A stretch of DNA of 49,387 bases from Brevibacillus centrosporus (GCF_003710815.1 NZ_RHHP01000029.1:1-49387), one strand, 5' to 3'. Positions 7,057 through 15,884 are shown, numbered from the stretch's first letter. The notes: generated by a model not told the origin, from the sequence alone. Numbers and translations are program-made.

Positions 7057-9588
7057 CTACTGATGGAGACTCACCATATTGACGAACAAGCGGATCGCCC
7101 CAGGAACCAGAGCAGGAATTTCACGGTACCAGACGAGGGAGCTGTAGGTGTACGTTCCTTTGCCGTACTTAGCTGAGAGGAATGTGCCTGTAAACTCTTT
7201 CTCTCCTGCATCTCCGTTGGAAATCAGCTCGGTATACTCTTTGCCCCACTGTGCCGGGTTGTAGGCAGAGCGGTCCTGAATCCAGTTGTTCCAGTCTTGC
7301 TCGGTAATCTTGTTCGGGGTCGTAAACAGCGGATGATCAGGTGCCAGCATGGTCACCTTGGAGTTTTCATCCGTTACCCGCCATTGAATCAACGGCTCCC
7401 CGATCTTGATCGGATACGGAGCGAGCTCTGGCTTCCACTTGTCTTCCGGCTTGTGGTACTGCACGACCAGATTGCCGCCGTTTTCTACGTATTTCAGCAA
7501 ACGTGCATTGCTCGGAATCAGCTCCGGACGGAAGCCGTACGCACGAATTCCCAAGACGATGGTATCGTATTGGCTCAAATCACCCGACTCAATATCCTTT
7601 GCTGTCAGGTTTGTCACCTGTACACCCAGCTGCTGGAGGTATTGATCGATGTTGTCAAAGCCGCTGGAGACATAGCCGACCTTCAATCCTTCTGGAACCT
7701 TCAGGTCAAAGGCTTGAATCGCCAATTCGGCTGGCTGAACGAAATAAGTAGTCCCAATATGTGGATAACGGATGACCTGTGCTCCATGTCGACTTTCTTT
7801 TCCTCCACCTGTTGCGACGGCTGTCACTTTGTACGAATCCGGTTTGACGGAGGAAGCTGCCTTGACTGTGAACGCCACCGATTTCGTTTCTCCTTTTGCT
7901 GCAAAATCAAGCGGCGTCGCTTTCGGCTCCACGCTCCAGCCTGCAGGTACGTCGAGAGAGATATTCGCCTTCGCTGCTCCCGGGTTGTAGTTTTTGACTG
8001 TTACTTTGACCGGGATCGGCTCCTGCGGCTTCAGTGTGTTCAAAACGGTTGCACTCGGAGAAAGAGACAGCGCAAATGCCGGCAATACCGCGACAGCATC
8101 GCTTGGCACCGCATGGCTCGTGGCAGTCGCACCAGAGAAGCTGTACGAAACATCCGCCGTAAGTGCCGGTGCCGCATACGGCTGGAACAAGTCCGCATCT
8201 GCTGGTACCGATACTTCATACGTCGTCTTGACTGTCTCGTTGTAGCCCAGCTGATTGAAGCTGGTCGTTCCCTGCGGCGTCGCTCTCCAGCCTTTCGGTA
8301 CGTTCAATGCGAGGTTCACTTTGCCCAGCTTGACTTGACCGCCGTTGTAGGCAGATACCGTTACTTTTGTCGTCTGACCTGCCACCAGCTCGCCCGTTTC
8401 CGGTTTCACTTTAGTGACGAGTGACAGTGATTCCGCGCTCGCTTTGTTGAGCTGTGCCTGCTTGACATTCAGGCGGTGCAGCAGGTCTGTTTTGGACTCG
8501 CTGGTGAGGCCCGAAGCCTGCACATCTGCCGTTGCCTTTGCGACATCTGTAATCATTTCGTGCACTTCTTTTGCCACCGCTTCAAAATGCGGATAGGCGG
8601 CAATGACTTCTTCTCCGTCTTTTTGCAGCTTTTGCAAATCGCTGGCAATTTTCGCTCCACCTGACTGACCAGCTACTTCTTTCGCCAGATCGGTAAAGGT
8701 GTACGCGATGCCATCGAAAAAGTCCGTTTCCTTGTCCTTCGCTTTCACGACAGACTGATCGAGCTTGTAGTAGTTGGAGCTCGGTCCTTCGTCATAGACA
8801 CGTCCCATCCCTTGGCTCTTGTGCATAAAGCGGGATTCTTCCCCCAGCTGCACATAGGACGCGCCGTATACCTCGTCGTAGGCTCCGACGGGAACACTGA
8901 CGTTGTAATCCTTCTGCGTGGCAGGCAGGTACAGCTTTTTCACTTGCCATGGCGTCAAGCCTTCCTTTAGCTGTTCGGGGAAAACGGTCGGATCAGCCGC
9001 GTCTTTGTACGCCCGAACCGTGATGACATTAATCGCCCGATGATGCCCATGAGTGGATGGCTCGTTCAAAAATGCAGGTATGACTACATCTGGCCGCAGT
9101 GTACGTATTTTGCGGATCAGCCGCTCATACGCAACGTCTTCCCCCCATTTTTCCAAGGTCTCATCCGGGCTCTTGGAAAAACCGAAGTCAAAGATCGGGT
9201 CGTCGATCTTCTCACTGAGATTCTCTAGGTGAATGTTCGTGATCTTGGAAGCCTCCTGCAATTCGCGTGTGCGGATAATGCCCAACGCATTGCCCAGCTC
9301 GCTGCCGATTTCGTTTTGGCCGCCTTCGCCTCGATTGGCAATGATACTGGACGTGTCCACGCCTTTTCCCAATGACAGATACGCAAGCACCGCACTGTGC
9401 TCGTCGTCTGGATGGGCCCCGGTATTCATGGCGCTGGCAATAGTGGTCAACGGTTTGATCGCTTTCCACAGATCGACAACCCCCCGGTCAGCATGGGCAG
9501 TCTGGGGCGCAAGTGGCATGATCATACTGCCGACGAGCGCCGCCGCTGTTGTGAGAGTGTACAGCTTGGCAAGTTTCCCCTTTCTCAA
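7057..9588 (-). CDS. Secreted PIG-L deacetylase with NEW3 and ThuA-like domains
   Basis: 843-residue exported enzyme. It begins with a signal peptide (basic MRKGKLAK, hydrophobic core to about 24, likely cleavage after AHA near 33). A PIG-L deacetylase domain follows (AHPDDE at about 58-63, THGHHR at about 179-184), then a helical linker, two beta-sandwich segments typical of NEW3 (alpha-galactosidase-associated) domains with phrases such as VPAGWSVEP, and a C-terminal Rossmann-like ThuA/glutamine-amidotransferase-like domain (about 640 to the end). It would deacetylate a GlcNAc-containing molecule outside the membrane before uptake. TTG at 9588 is preferred because GGAGGAGGG lies 4 nt upstream; an ATG 15 bp earlier lacks a ribosome site. 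It follows the ABC permease by about 160 bp. Confidence 0.88.
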   Translation of the reverse strand: MRKGKLAKLYTLTTAAALVGSMIMPLAPQTAHADRGVVDLWKAIKPLTTIASAMNTGAHPDDEHSAVLAYLSLGKGVDTSSIIANRGEGGQNEIGSELGNALGIIRTRELQEASKITNIHLENLSEKIDDPIFDFGFSKSPDETLEKWGEDVAYERLIRKIRTLRPDVVIPAFLNEPSTHGHHRAINVITVRAYKDAADPTVFPEQLKEGLTPWQVKKLYLPATQKDYNVSVPVGAYDEVYGASYVQLGEESRFMHKSQGMGRVYDEGPSSNYYKLDQSVVKAKDKETDFFDGIAYTFTDLAKEVAGQSGGAKIASDLQKLQKDGEEVIAAYPHFEAVAKEVHEMITDVAKATADVQASGLTSESKTDLLHRLNVKQAQLNKASAESLSLVTKVKPETGELVAGQTTKVTVSAYNGGQVKLGKVNLALNVPKGWRATPQGTTSFNQLGYNETVKTTYEVSVPADADLFQPYAAPALTADVSYSFSGATATSHAVPSDAVAVLPAFALSLSPSATVLNTLKPQEPIPVKVTVKNYNPGAAKANISLDVPAGWSVEPKATPLDFAAKGETKSVAFTVKAASSVKPDSYKVTAVATGGGKESRHGAQVIRYPHIGTTYFVQPAELAIQAFDLKVPEGLKVGYVSSGFDNIDQYLQQLGVQVTNLTAKDIESGDLSQYDTIVLGIRAYGFRPELIPSNARLLKYVENGGNLVVQYHKPEDKWKPELAPYPIKIGEPLIQWRVTDENSKVTMLAPDHPLFTTPNKITEQDWNNWIQDRSAYNPAQWGKEYTELISNGDAGEKEFTGTFLSAKYGKGTYTYSSLVWYREIPALVPGAIRLFVNMVSLHQ

Positions 9589-9748
9589 TGAACCCTCCTC
9601 CATTCCCTACTCAGATTGACGTCTATATCAATCACGGCACTCTTTCGTAGTATCCCCTGTTGCAGCCATGGATTGACCCTAGGAAGATAGCGGAGTACTA
9701 GAAAACCTCGACCCGCCCCCAAGCGAATCCTTTCTCTACAAGCTTTTA

Positions 9749-11476
9749 CTAGATAGCGGTGCCTGCTTTGTCCCCGCCAAGCTTTCTGGAGATGAACAGA
9801 ACCACGATGATGACGATAATCTGCAGCACCCCATACGCGCACGCCGTTCCAAACTCAAAGCTGTACATTCGCTGGAATACGGCTACCGACAGAGGAGTCG
9901 TTCGCGGCGTAAAGATCAGGATCGATGCGACAAACTCTCCGATACACTGGACAAAAGCCAGCAGCGTTCCGGCCAGAATCCCACCCAACGCCATCGGAAA
10001 GACGACTCGGCGGAAGCTGTACCACCACGATGCGCCCAAATTACGCGCCGCTTCCTCCACGGATGGATCCATCTGCATCAACGTTGCGGAGGTAGAACGG
10101 AAGACAAGAGGCAGATGCCGGACAAAGTACGCGAGCGGAATGATCCAGAACGTCCCGATCAGCACCTGTCCAAAGCTGAATACGGTCGGTTGGCTGAACG
10201 CTGCGATCAGGTTTACCGCTACAACCGTACCTGGCAGCGCCCAAGGCAGCATGATCAGCACGTCCAGCAACGTCTTGCCGCGAAACTTCAGACGAACCAT
10301 CGAATACGCAGCCGCCACGCCGAACAAGACGATACCTACGCAGGCGATGGCAGAGAGCTGCAAGCTGTTTACGATCGGACGCCAAGTCTTGCTGTCCGTA
10401 AACAGGTCGAGATAATGGTCAAGTGTGTACTGCGGAGGTAATATTTGCACCGTCCAGGTACCGTCAACCGAGAACGAGATGAGGACCAGGACGAGAATGG
10501 GCAGCATCAGGATGATCGTGCCGATAAAGGAAAGCACCATCGCTATGTAACGGACAGCTTTGCTCTTGATCTCCGTGCGGTGTACGCTAACTCCTTTGCT
10601 CAGGTTCTGGTAGTTGCGCACTCCTTGGTACCAGCGCATGATCAAAAGGAAGAGAACCGAGACTATTGAGAGAATCGTAGATTGCGTGGCCGCCATGTCC
10701 AAATCCCCGTTCGTACGGGAAAGGTAGATCTGCATCGTCATCGTCCGGTCGATGCCGAAGATGAGCGGTGCTGTATAGGAAGCCATAGAAACCATGAATA
10801 CCAAAAGGGACGAAGCTACCATCGCCGGTGTCAGCATCGGCAAAATGACACGCCGCCAGACAGTCAAACGGCTCGCTCCAAGACTGGCTGCCGCTTCCTC
10901 CAAGGACGGATCAAGTCCTTTGATCGCTGCAGTGGCCGTCATAAAAAAGTAGGTGTACATCGTAAAGGTATGGACGACAACGACGCCCCAAAAGCCTTTT
11001 AAGGGAAACGGTACCTGCGAGAGTCCTAGCAGTTCTTTGATCGCACGAGGAAAGATCCCGCTCTCCCCGTACAAAAACGTAAAGGACAATACCCCGATCA
11101 ACGGCGGCAATGCCATCGGCACCAGTGCCAGCACAGACAAGATTTTGCGCCCCGGAAATTCATAACGCTCCAAAAGGAACGCCATGGTCACTCCGACGAT
11201 GCCGCAGGAGATGACACTCAAAACCGAGATGTAGATACTGGTCCACAGCGCCTCCAGATTGGCGGTATGCTCGAGACTAAAGAAGCGCGCATAGTTTTTC
11301 CAGGTGATGACTTCATCGACTTTGATACTGGCAACAAAGGTTTCAAACAACGGATATATCACATAAGCAAGTAAAATCAAAAAGAGTGGCGAAACGAGCA
11401 CGTAGACGAAGGAAGGCGAAGCCATGATGGACTTCCGTCTGGTCGCTGCTGGCGCCTGCTGCAGTTCTGCTTTCAA
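9749..11476 (-). CDS. ABC transporter permease, two fused transmembrane domains (FbpB/AfuB type)
   Basis: 575-residue inner membrane protein made of two homologous permease halves, each with about six helices and a cytoplasmic EAA loop that contacts the ATPase: EEAAASLGASRLTVWRRVILP-type sequence in the first half and EEAARNLGASWWYSFRRV in the second. This fused layout is typical of ferric-iron, sugar-phosphate (AfuB) and aminoethylphosphonate importers. TTG at 11476 follows GGAGGGAG. It lies 15 bp after the ATPase gene. With the ATPase and lipoprotein it makes a complete importer; the neighbouring amino-sugar enzymes argue against iron as the substrate. Confidence 0.9.
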   Translation of the reverse strand: MKAELQQAPAATRRKSIMASPSFVYVLVSPLFLILLAYVIYPLFETFVASIKVDEVITWKNYARFFSLEHTANLEALWTSIYISVLSVISCGIVGVTMAFLLERYEFPGRKILSVLALVPMALPPLIGVLSFTFLYGESGIFPRAIKELLGLSQVPFPLKGFWGVVVVHTFTMYTYFFMTATAAIKGLDPSLEEAAASLGASRLTVWRRVILPMLTPAMVASSLLVFMVSMASYTAPLIFGIDRTMTMQIYLSRTNGDLDMAATQSTILSIVSVLFLLIMRWYQGVRNYQNLSKGVSVHRTEIKSKAVRYIAMVLSFIGTIILMLPILVLVLISFSVDGTWTVQILPPQYTLDHYLDLFTDSKTWRPIVNSLQLSAIACVGIVLFGVAAAYSMVRLKFRGKTLLDVLIMLPWALPGTVVAVNLIAAFSQPTVFSFGQVLIGTFWIIPLAYFVRHLPLVFRSTSATLMQMDPSVEEAARNLGASWWYSFRRVVFPMALGGILAGTLLAFVQCIGEFVASILIFTPRTTPLSVAVFQRMYSFEFGTACAYGVLQIIVIIVVLFISRKLGGDKAGTAI

Positions 11477-11491
11477 TCGCTTCTCCCTCCC

Positions 11492-12568
11492 TTATCCAGC
11501 AAAGTAAATGCTCTCTTTCGGAATGTGCAGCTTGATCGTGTCTCCACGCTGCTTGACAGGTCTTCCCAAATTGATGGACATGCTGCGCAGCTGCTCATCC
11601 CCAACGCTCGTCACATAGTTGACGCATGCCCCTGTGAATTCAGCCAGAACCACAGCGCCTGTGACTGTATTCGCCTCTTCCCCCGTCGTGCTCTCCATCA
11701 CCGATTCCGGGCGAATGGACAGGGTCACTTTTTCACCTGCAGCCAGCCTTACTTGCGGGGAAGCATTCTTTTTCAAACCGGTCAAAATCTGCCCGGAGGA
11801 GACACGCACTTGTACCTCGTCCCCCTCGATGCCAGCCACCGTACCTTCCCAGAGGTTGGTCTCCCCGATAAAGGATGCGACGAACCGATTGACGGGACGA
11901 TGATAAATATCATGCGGTGTGCCGATTTGCTGCACCTCTCCACTCTGCATCACCATGATCCGATCTGACATCGACATCGCTTCCGCCTGGTCATGCGTGA
12001 CGTAAATCGTCGTAATTCCAAGCTCCAGCTGGAGTCTTTTGATTTCAAAGCGCGTCTCTTCCCGCAGCTTGGCGTCGAGATTGGACAGCGGCTCATCCAA
12101 CAGCAGTATCTGCGGCTCGATGACCAGCGCCCGTGCGAGTGCCACCCGTTGCTGCTGTCCACCGGAGAGTTGATCGATCCTGCGCTCCCCGTACCCTTCC
12201 AGGCGAACCAGCTTCATCATTTTTTCCACACGCTCTTGGGTCTCTGTTCGGGACAGCTTGCGAACCTGCAGCCCAAATGCAATGTTTTCAAACACCGTCA
12301 TATGCGGAAACAACGCGTAGTTTTGAAAAACCATTCCCGTGTTTCGCTTATGCGGTGGCACCGAGGTAACCTCCCTGCTGCCAAAGCGAATTTGCCCCTC
12401 AGTTGGAAAGTAAAAGCCTGCGATCATCCGCAGCGTCGTTGTCTTTCCGCATCCACTCGGCCCAAGAAAGGTGAAAAATTCACCAGACTCAATATGAATG
12501 TGTACATCTTCTACTCCTTTTGCCTGGCCAAAACGTTTGTGAACGTGTTCGAGTGTTACGCTGCTCAT
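11492..12568 (-). CDS. ABC transporter ATP-binding protein (PotA/FbpC/UgpC-like)
   Basis: 358-residue ATPase that energises the importer encoded around it. Walker A GPSGCGKTT (about 37-45), Q-loop region VFQNYALFPHMTV, signature LSGGQQQR, Walker B LLLDEPLSNLDAKLR and the H-loop THDQAEA are all intact. The C-terminal 110 residues form a TOBE-like regulatory/substrate-sensing domain (NLWEGTVAGIEG onward). ATG has AAGGAGGA upstream. The gene lies 93 bp after the binding-protein gene, past a stem-loop. Function as the ATPase is certain; the imported compound is not. Confidence 0.93.
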   Translation of the reverse strand: MSSVTLEHVHKRFGQAKGVEDVHIHIESGEFFTFLGPSGCGKTTTLRMIAGFYFPTEGQIRFGSREVTSVPPHKRNTGMVFQNYALFPHMTVFENIAFGLQVRKLSRTETQERVEKMMKLVRLEGYGERRIDQLSGGQQQRVALARALVIEPQILLLDEPLSNLDAKLREETRFEIKRLQLELGITTIYVTHDQAEAMSMSDRIMVMQSGEVQQIGTPHDIYHRPVNRFVASFIGETNLWEGTVAGIEGDEVQVRVSSGQILTGLKKNASPQVRLAAGEKVTLSIRPESVMESTTGEEANTVTGAVVLAEFTGACVNYVTSVGDEQLRSMSINLGRPVKQRGDTIKLHIPKESIYFAG

Positions 12569-12616
12569 CCGTTTCTGTATCCTCCTTCGTAGCGAGTCTG
12601 GGCGCGTGAGGGATAA

Positions 12617-12660
12617 GTGACTGGACGGAAAGGAACACTCCTTCCCGTCCAGCTTGTCAC
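12617..12660 (-). other. mRNA stem-loop between binding-protein and ATPase genes
   Basis: Long inverted repeat: GTGAC/GTCAC outer arms and a 14-bp inner stem (CTGGACGGAAAGGA with TCCTTCCCGTCCAG, one G-U). There is no T-run on the minus strand. Such structures after binding-protein genes commonly stabilise the upstream mRNA and give more binding protein than membrane subunits. Confidence 0.7.
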
Positions 12661-12661
12661 A

Positions 12662-13804
12662 TTACTTTTTCCCTTTGCCCTTGATGTTTTCATCCCAATG
12701 CTGCATCCACTCTTTTTCCTTCGCTGCCATGACTGCCCAGTCGAGCTCCAAAGGCTTCAGCTCCAGGTTTTTCATGAAATCAGGCAAGTCATCCTTGCTG
12801 ATATCGGTACGTGCAGGGAATTGGAAGCGCTCCTTGGCGAGCGTGGAGGCAATCTCAGGGCTCATCAGGAACTCCATGAAGTTTTTCGCCGCCTCCATGT
12901 TTTTCGCACCTTTTACGAGAGCGATTCCGTCGACGAGGATTGGCGCCCCGCTCTTAGGATAAATGAAGTCGTAAGGATGGTTGTTCTTTTTGCTCTGCAA
13001 GAGTACGTCCTGCAGGTTCCACAGGGAGATCACGCCTTCTTGACGGTCCAGCTTCAGATACAGGTTGGTTGGGTCTTGTGTGTATTCCTTGGTATTTGCA
13101 TCCAGCTTGGTCAGCCAGTCGTAGCCTTTTTCCGGCGTGTCTGCGCCTTGACGATAGATCATGGCAGAATAAATGGTGCGCATCGTTCCGGATGGCAGTA
13201 CGTTACGGATGACGATTTTGTCCTTGTACTTCGGATCCAGCAATTCGTCCCAATCTTGCGGCGCTTCTTCTGGCTTGAGCGCCTGCGAGTTGTACATGAT
13301 GACCTCTGGCAAGAGCATTTCACCGTACCAGCGATCCTGCGAGTCTTTGTACAGATCTGGAATCTTGTCTGCAAAAGTAGGCTTGTATGGCTCAAGCAAG
13401 CCCTCGTCAGCTGCTGTGCTCAAAGCAGATTGTGTGCCGCCCCACCAGAAGTCTGCTTGCGGGTTGGCTTTTTCTGCCCGCACACGCTCCAAGATTTGTT
13501 GGGCACCCATCTCGAGCGTTTCTACTTCGACATTCGGGTACTTTTCTTTGAATTTCGGCAGGACGACCTCGAAGATATTTTTGTCGCGGCCGGTGTAAAT
13601 GACCAGCTTTTGCGGTTCTCCAGATGGAGCCGGTGTTGTCGCCGCGGGCTGTGCTGCGGGCTGCGTTCCTTGTCCGCCAGCGTTACTGTTATCCGCAGGC
13701 TTTGCCTCCTGACCTCCCCCCGAGCATGCAGCTACCGTCAGGGCCAAAGATCCTGCGAACATACCCTGCATCCATTTTTTCAGCTTGCTGTTTGACTTTT
13801 TCAA
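12662..13804 (-). CDS. ABC transporter substrate-binding lipoprotein (AfuA/FbpA-like)
   Basis: 380-residue extracytoplasmic binding protein. The signal peptide ends in a lipobox LTVAACSGG (Cys near residue 27), so it is a membrane-anchored lipoprotein. A Pro/Ala/Gln-rich linker follows. The mature part has the family-1 fold of the iron/thiamine/sugar-phosphate group: LVIYTGRDKNIFEVVLPKF, ADFWWGGTQSAL, VLPSGTMRTIY and LVDGIALVKGAKN. The tyrosine pair expected for ferric-iron binding is not evident, which fits an organic substrate. TTG start with GGGGAG 5 nt upstream. It lies 18 bp downstream of the ROK repressor gene, in the same transcription unit. Confidence 0.9.
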   Translation of the reverse strand: MKKSNSKLKKWMQGMFAGSLALTVAACSGGGQEAKPADNSNAGGQGTQPAAQPAATTPAPSGEPQKLVIYTGRDKNIFEVVLPKFKEKYPNVEVETLEMGAQQILERVRAEKANPQADFWWGGTQSALSTAADEGLLEPYKPTFADKIPDLYKDSQDRWYGEMLLPEVIMYNSQALKPEEAPQDWDELLDPKYKDKIVIRNVLPSGTMRTIYSAMIYRQGADTPEKGYDWLTKLDANTKEYTQDPTNLYLKLDRQEGVISLWNLQDVLLQSKKNNHPYDFIYPKSGAPILVDGIALVKGAKNMEAAKNFMEFLMSPEIASTLAKERFQFPARTDISKDDLPDFMKNLELKPLELDWAVMAAKEKEWMQHWDENIKGKGKK

Positions 13805-13822
13805 AACTACTCCCCCTCTTTT

Positions 13823-15004
13823 TTAATCTTTTTCCAGAAGTCTCGTCGACGGAAACGCTTCCAGTACGCTGTGTACAGCGCCGATCAACCCCGCCTGTTC
13901 ACCAAGACTTGCCTTTTCGAGACAAGGTACCTCTGGCACCCACTCGGTCAGCCAATCGTGAATCCGCTTCACCCCTTCTTCGTCGACATGGACCATCTCC
14001 CCACTCAGGATCAAAAGCTCCGGGTTCAATACACTGACGATGTTGGCCATTCCGTACGCCCAATGCCGATACACATCCTCTAACAGCTGTTGTGCACCGA
14101 CGTTTTCATTGCGAGCGAGGCGGATGAGCTCTTTTATGACACTCGACCCTTCCTGAAGGTCAGAGAGTAATCCCTTTGCCTGTTGCCGAATCCCCGGGAC
14201 GGAATAATGGGTCTCAAATACGCCAGATGCCTTTTTCGTGCGGTTATGTACAGGACCAATCATCATAAAACCAATTTCTCCGGCCGCTTCCCGGCTGCCC
14301 CGGTAAAACTGACCATCCAAAATAATCCCAGATCCAATCCCGGTTCCGACGTACATGTTGACGACATGCGTGTGTCCAACACCAGCTCCTCGCACGTACT
14401 CCCCGAGTGTCATCATGTTCACATCGTTGTCGAGGATAACGGGCAGCCCTAAACGAGCCTGAATCGTCTGCTGAATCGGAGAGCCCATCCACCCGGTACT
14501 GGGCGAAAAACTGACGGTCCCGCTGTTGCGCTGAGTAACACCCTGCACACCGACCCCCATACCGAGCAGTCGGTCACGAGAGATGCTGCTTTTCGCAAGC
14601 AGCTGCGTAAGTCCCCCAGCCAGGTCTTCGATGACGGTCTCGCCATCTTCCGGCCTCGCCAATCGCTTGCTGTAGCGAGCTAAAAACTCACCTTTCAGGT
14701 CAGCGATCGCCATTTCCAGTGTCGACCCGTCAAAGATCGCTCCTGCTATCGCGTACGCCTGATAGTTGTACTCCAAAAGAATCGGCTTACGCCCTCCCTT
14801 GGAGTCCCCCATGCCTACTTCGCACAGCAGACCTTCCTGGATCATTTCATCGACCAGAGCGGATACACACGGCCGACTCAACTGTGTCTCTTTGGAAATG
14901 TCAGCTCGGGAAATCTGCCCGTGCAAAATAACCTGCTGCAATACCTCTTCTTTGTTCAGGTTTTTTACCCGTTTGCTGCTGCCAGTTTTCTTAGGGACAC
15001 GCAC
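13823..15004 (-). CDS. ROK-family (NagC/XylR-type) transcriptional repressor
   Basis: 393-residue regulator. Residues about 15-75 form a winged helix (EVLQQVILHGQISRADISKE, LSRPCVSALVDEM); the rest is a ROK sugar-binding domain (VGTGIGSGIILDGQFYRG, EAAGEIGFMMIGP). The ROK zinc cluster CxCGxxGC is missing: the corresponding segment reads GVFETHYSVPG. That is known in some divergent members and suggests altered ligand sensing. The start is GTG with a weak ribosome site. It is first in the operon that encodes the importer and amino-sugar enzymes, and a palindrome at its promoter suggests it represses its own operon until a sugar-type inducer appears. Confidence 0.9.
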   Translation of the reverse strand: MRVPKKTGSSKRVKNLNKEEVLQQVILHGQISRADISKETQLSRPCVSALVDEMIQEGLLCEVGMGDSKGGRKPILLEYNYQAYAIAGAIFDGSTLEMAIADLKGEFLARYSKRLARPEDGETVIEDLAGGLTQLLAKSSISRDRLLGMGVGVQGVTQRNSGTVSFSPSTGWMGSPIQQTIQARLGLPVILDNDVNMMTLGEYVRGAGVGHTHVVNMYVGTGIGSGIILDGQFYRGSREAAGEIGFMMIGPVHNRTKKASGVFETHYSVPGIRQQAKGLLSDLQEGSSVIKELIRLARNENVGAQQLLEDVYRHWAYGMANIVSVLNPELLILSGEMVHVDEEGVKRIHDWLTEWVPEVPCLEKASLGEQAGLIGAVHSVLEAFPSTRLLEKD

Positions 15005-15027
15005 TCTTTTTCGCTCACCACCATGCA

Positions 15028-15046
15028 GTTAGTTAAGTTTACTAAC
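15028..15046 (-). promoter_or_regulatory. Putative ROK repressor operator
   Basis: Inverted repeat GTTAGT-7 nt-ACTAAC, centred about 14 bp downstream of the predicted transcription start. It resembles the TTAGT/ACTAA half-sites of XylR-type ROK operators. The palindrome is seen; the binding protein is inferred from position. Confidence 0.6.
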
Positions 15047-15057
15047 AAAGTAACCAA

Positions 15058-15092
15058 ATTATACCTGCCCATTTTTGAATAGTCAAACTATT
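15058..15092 (-). promoter_or_regulatory. Sigma-A promoter of the ROK/ABC/PIG-L operon with overlapping palindrome
   Basis: On the minus strand -35 TTGACT (15081-15086) and -10 TATAAT (15058-15063) are 17 bp apart, close to the sigma-A consensus. A perfect palindrome AATAGT-CAA-ACTATT (15078-15092) covers the -35 and is a second candidate control site. Confidence 0.8.
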
Positions 15093-15128
15093 TAGATTCA
15101 TCAGAACTAAATTTATTTCTATCGTACT

Positions 15129-15172
15129 AAAAAAAGCCAAATCCCCTGTCGCACACTCAGAGAAATTTGGCC
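15129..15172 (-). terminator. Rho-independent terminator of the GNAT gene
   Basis: On the minus strand GGCCAAAT and ATTTGGC arms enclose a longer loop and are followed by seven T residues. It lies 12 bp past the acetyltransferase stop codon. Confidence 0.75.
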
Positions 15173-15183
15173 TTTGTTTCCTT

Positions 15184-15711
15184 TTACTGATCTGCTTTTC
15201 GATCATCCTCGTTCAATTTTACTTCCATAAATACAGCACCTTCTATCGGATTAAACACATAAGGTTCAATGTGGTAGAAACCGAATGAGTGGTACAATGA
15301 CTGCGCTTTGGCCATCGTCGGGAGCGTATCCAGTCGCATCACATCATAATGAAGCTCGGAAGCCTTCTCCAGTATGGCTTGAATCAGGATTTTCCCGATC
15401 TTCAACCCCCGAAATGAATCGCGGACGTAGAGTCGCTTCATCTCGCAGATGCCCTCCCCGATCCTGCGAAGAGCGATACATCCCGCGGCTTGTCCATCCA
15501 CTTTTGCCAGTAGCAGCACGCCATCCGGAGGGCCGTACTTTCCAGGCAGTGCTTTGTATTCCGCCTCAAAGTCTTGGAAGGAAAGATCGATATCGAGGGA
15601 GTGGCCGTACTCCAAGAATAGCTGCTTCACTTGGTCTAAGTCTTCCTCATCCAGACCAGAGACTTCCCTGACCTCAAGCCCATACTCCTTGCCATCTGCT
15701 ATTGTCGCCAT
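15184..15711 (-). CDS. GNAT-family N-acetyltransferase
   Basis: 175-residue cytosolic acetyltransferase using acetyl-CoA. The core motif A is clear: CEMKRLYVRDSFRGLKIGKI (about 90-109; the R-G-x-x-I-G acetyl-CoA pyrophosphate loop), preceded by AAGCIALRRIG and followed by MRLDTLPTMAKAQSLYHSFGF. The length is usual for the family. ATG has AGGGGG upstream. It is a single gene between two terminators. The acceptor substrate is not predictable. Confidence 0.88.
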   Translation of the reverse strand: MATIADGKEYGLEVREVSGLDEEDLDQVKQLFLEYGHSLDIDLSFQDFEAEYKALPGKYGPPDGVLLLAKVDGQAAGCIALRRIGEGICEMKRLYVRDSFRGLKIGKILIQAILEKASELHYDVMRLDTLPTMAKAQSLYHSFGFYHIEPYVFNPIEGAVFMEVKLNEDDRKADQ

Positions 15712-15845
15712 TTGTTTGTCTGCCCCCTATTGTCCTATTCTGAAAAAATGGTAAGCGCACCTCCATCTTACTCACTTTTGCCAGGAGGAAAAAGTCCTTT
15801 TCTTGGCACGAAAATGGTGACGAAGGAGCAGCAGAAGCCCTGCCA

Positions 15846-15878
15846 ATCAAAAACGACTGCCATTCGTGACAGTCGTTT
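15846..15878 (-). terminator. Terminator of the aromatic-acid-exporter-like gene
   Basis: A 9-bp stem, AAACGACTG and CAGTCGTTT, with T-runs on both sides, lies 7 bp past the stop of the minus-strand gene. It could work on both strands. Confidence 0.8.
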
Positions 15879-15884
15879 CTTCGC

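Noticed and set aside
7297..8424. Long plus-strand frame of 375 codons
   Set aside because: It is antisense to the secreted deacetylase, has Arg/Cys-rich low-quality composition and no ribosome site.
12617..12660. Full terminator between binding-protein and ATPase genes
   Set aside because: No T-run follows the stem, and the downstream genes need the same promoter; treated as mRNA stabiliser.
12617..13795. Long plus-strand frame of 392 codons
   Set aside because: It is the antisense shadow of the binding-protein gene, whose lipobox and fold are clear on the other strand.
9749..13804. Ferric iron importer
   Set aside because: Family resemblance fits, but the neighbours are amino-sugar enzymes and a ROK regulator, and iron-binding tyrosines in the receptor are not evident.
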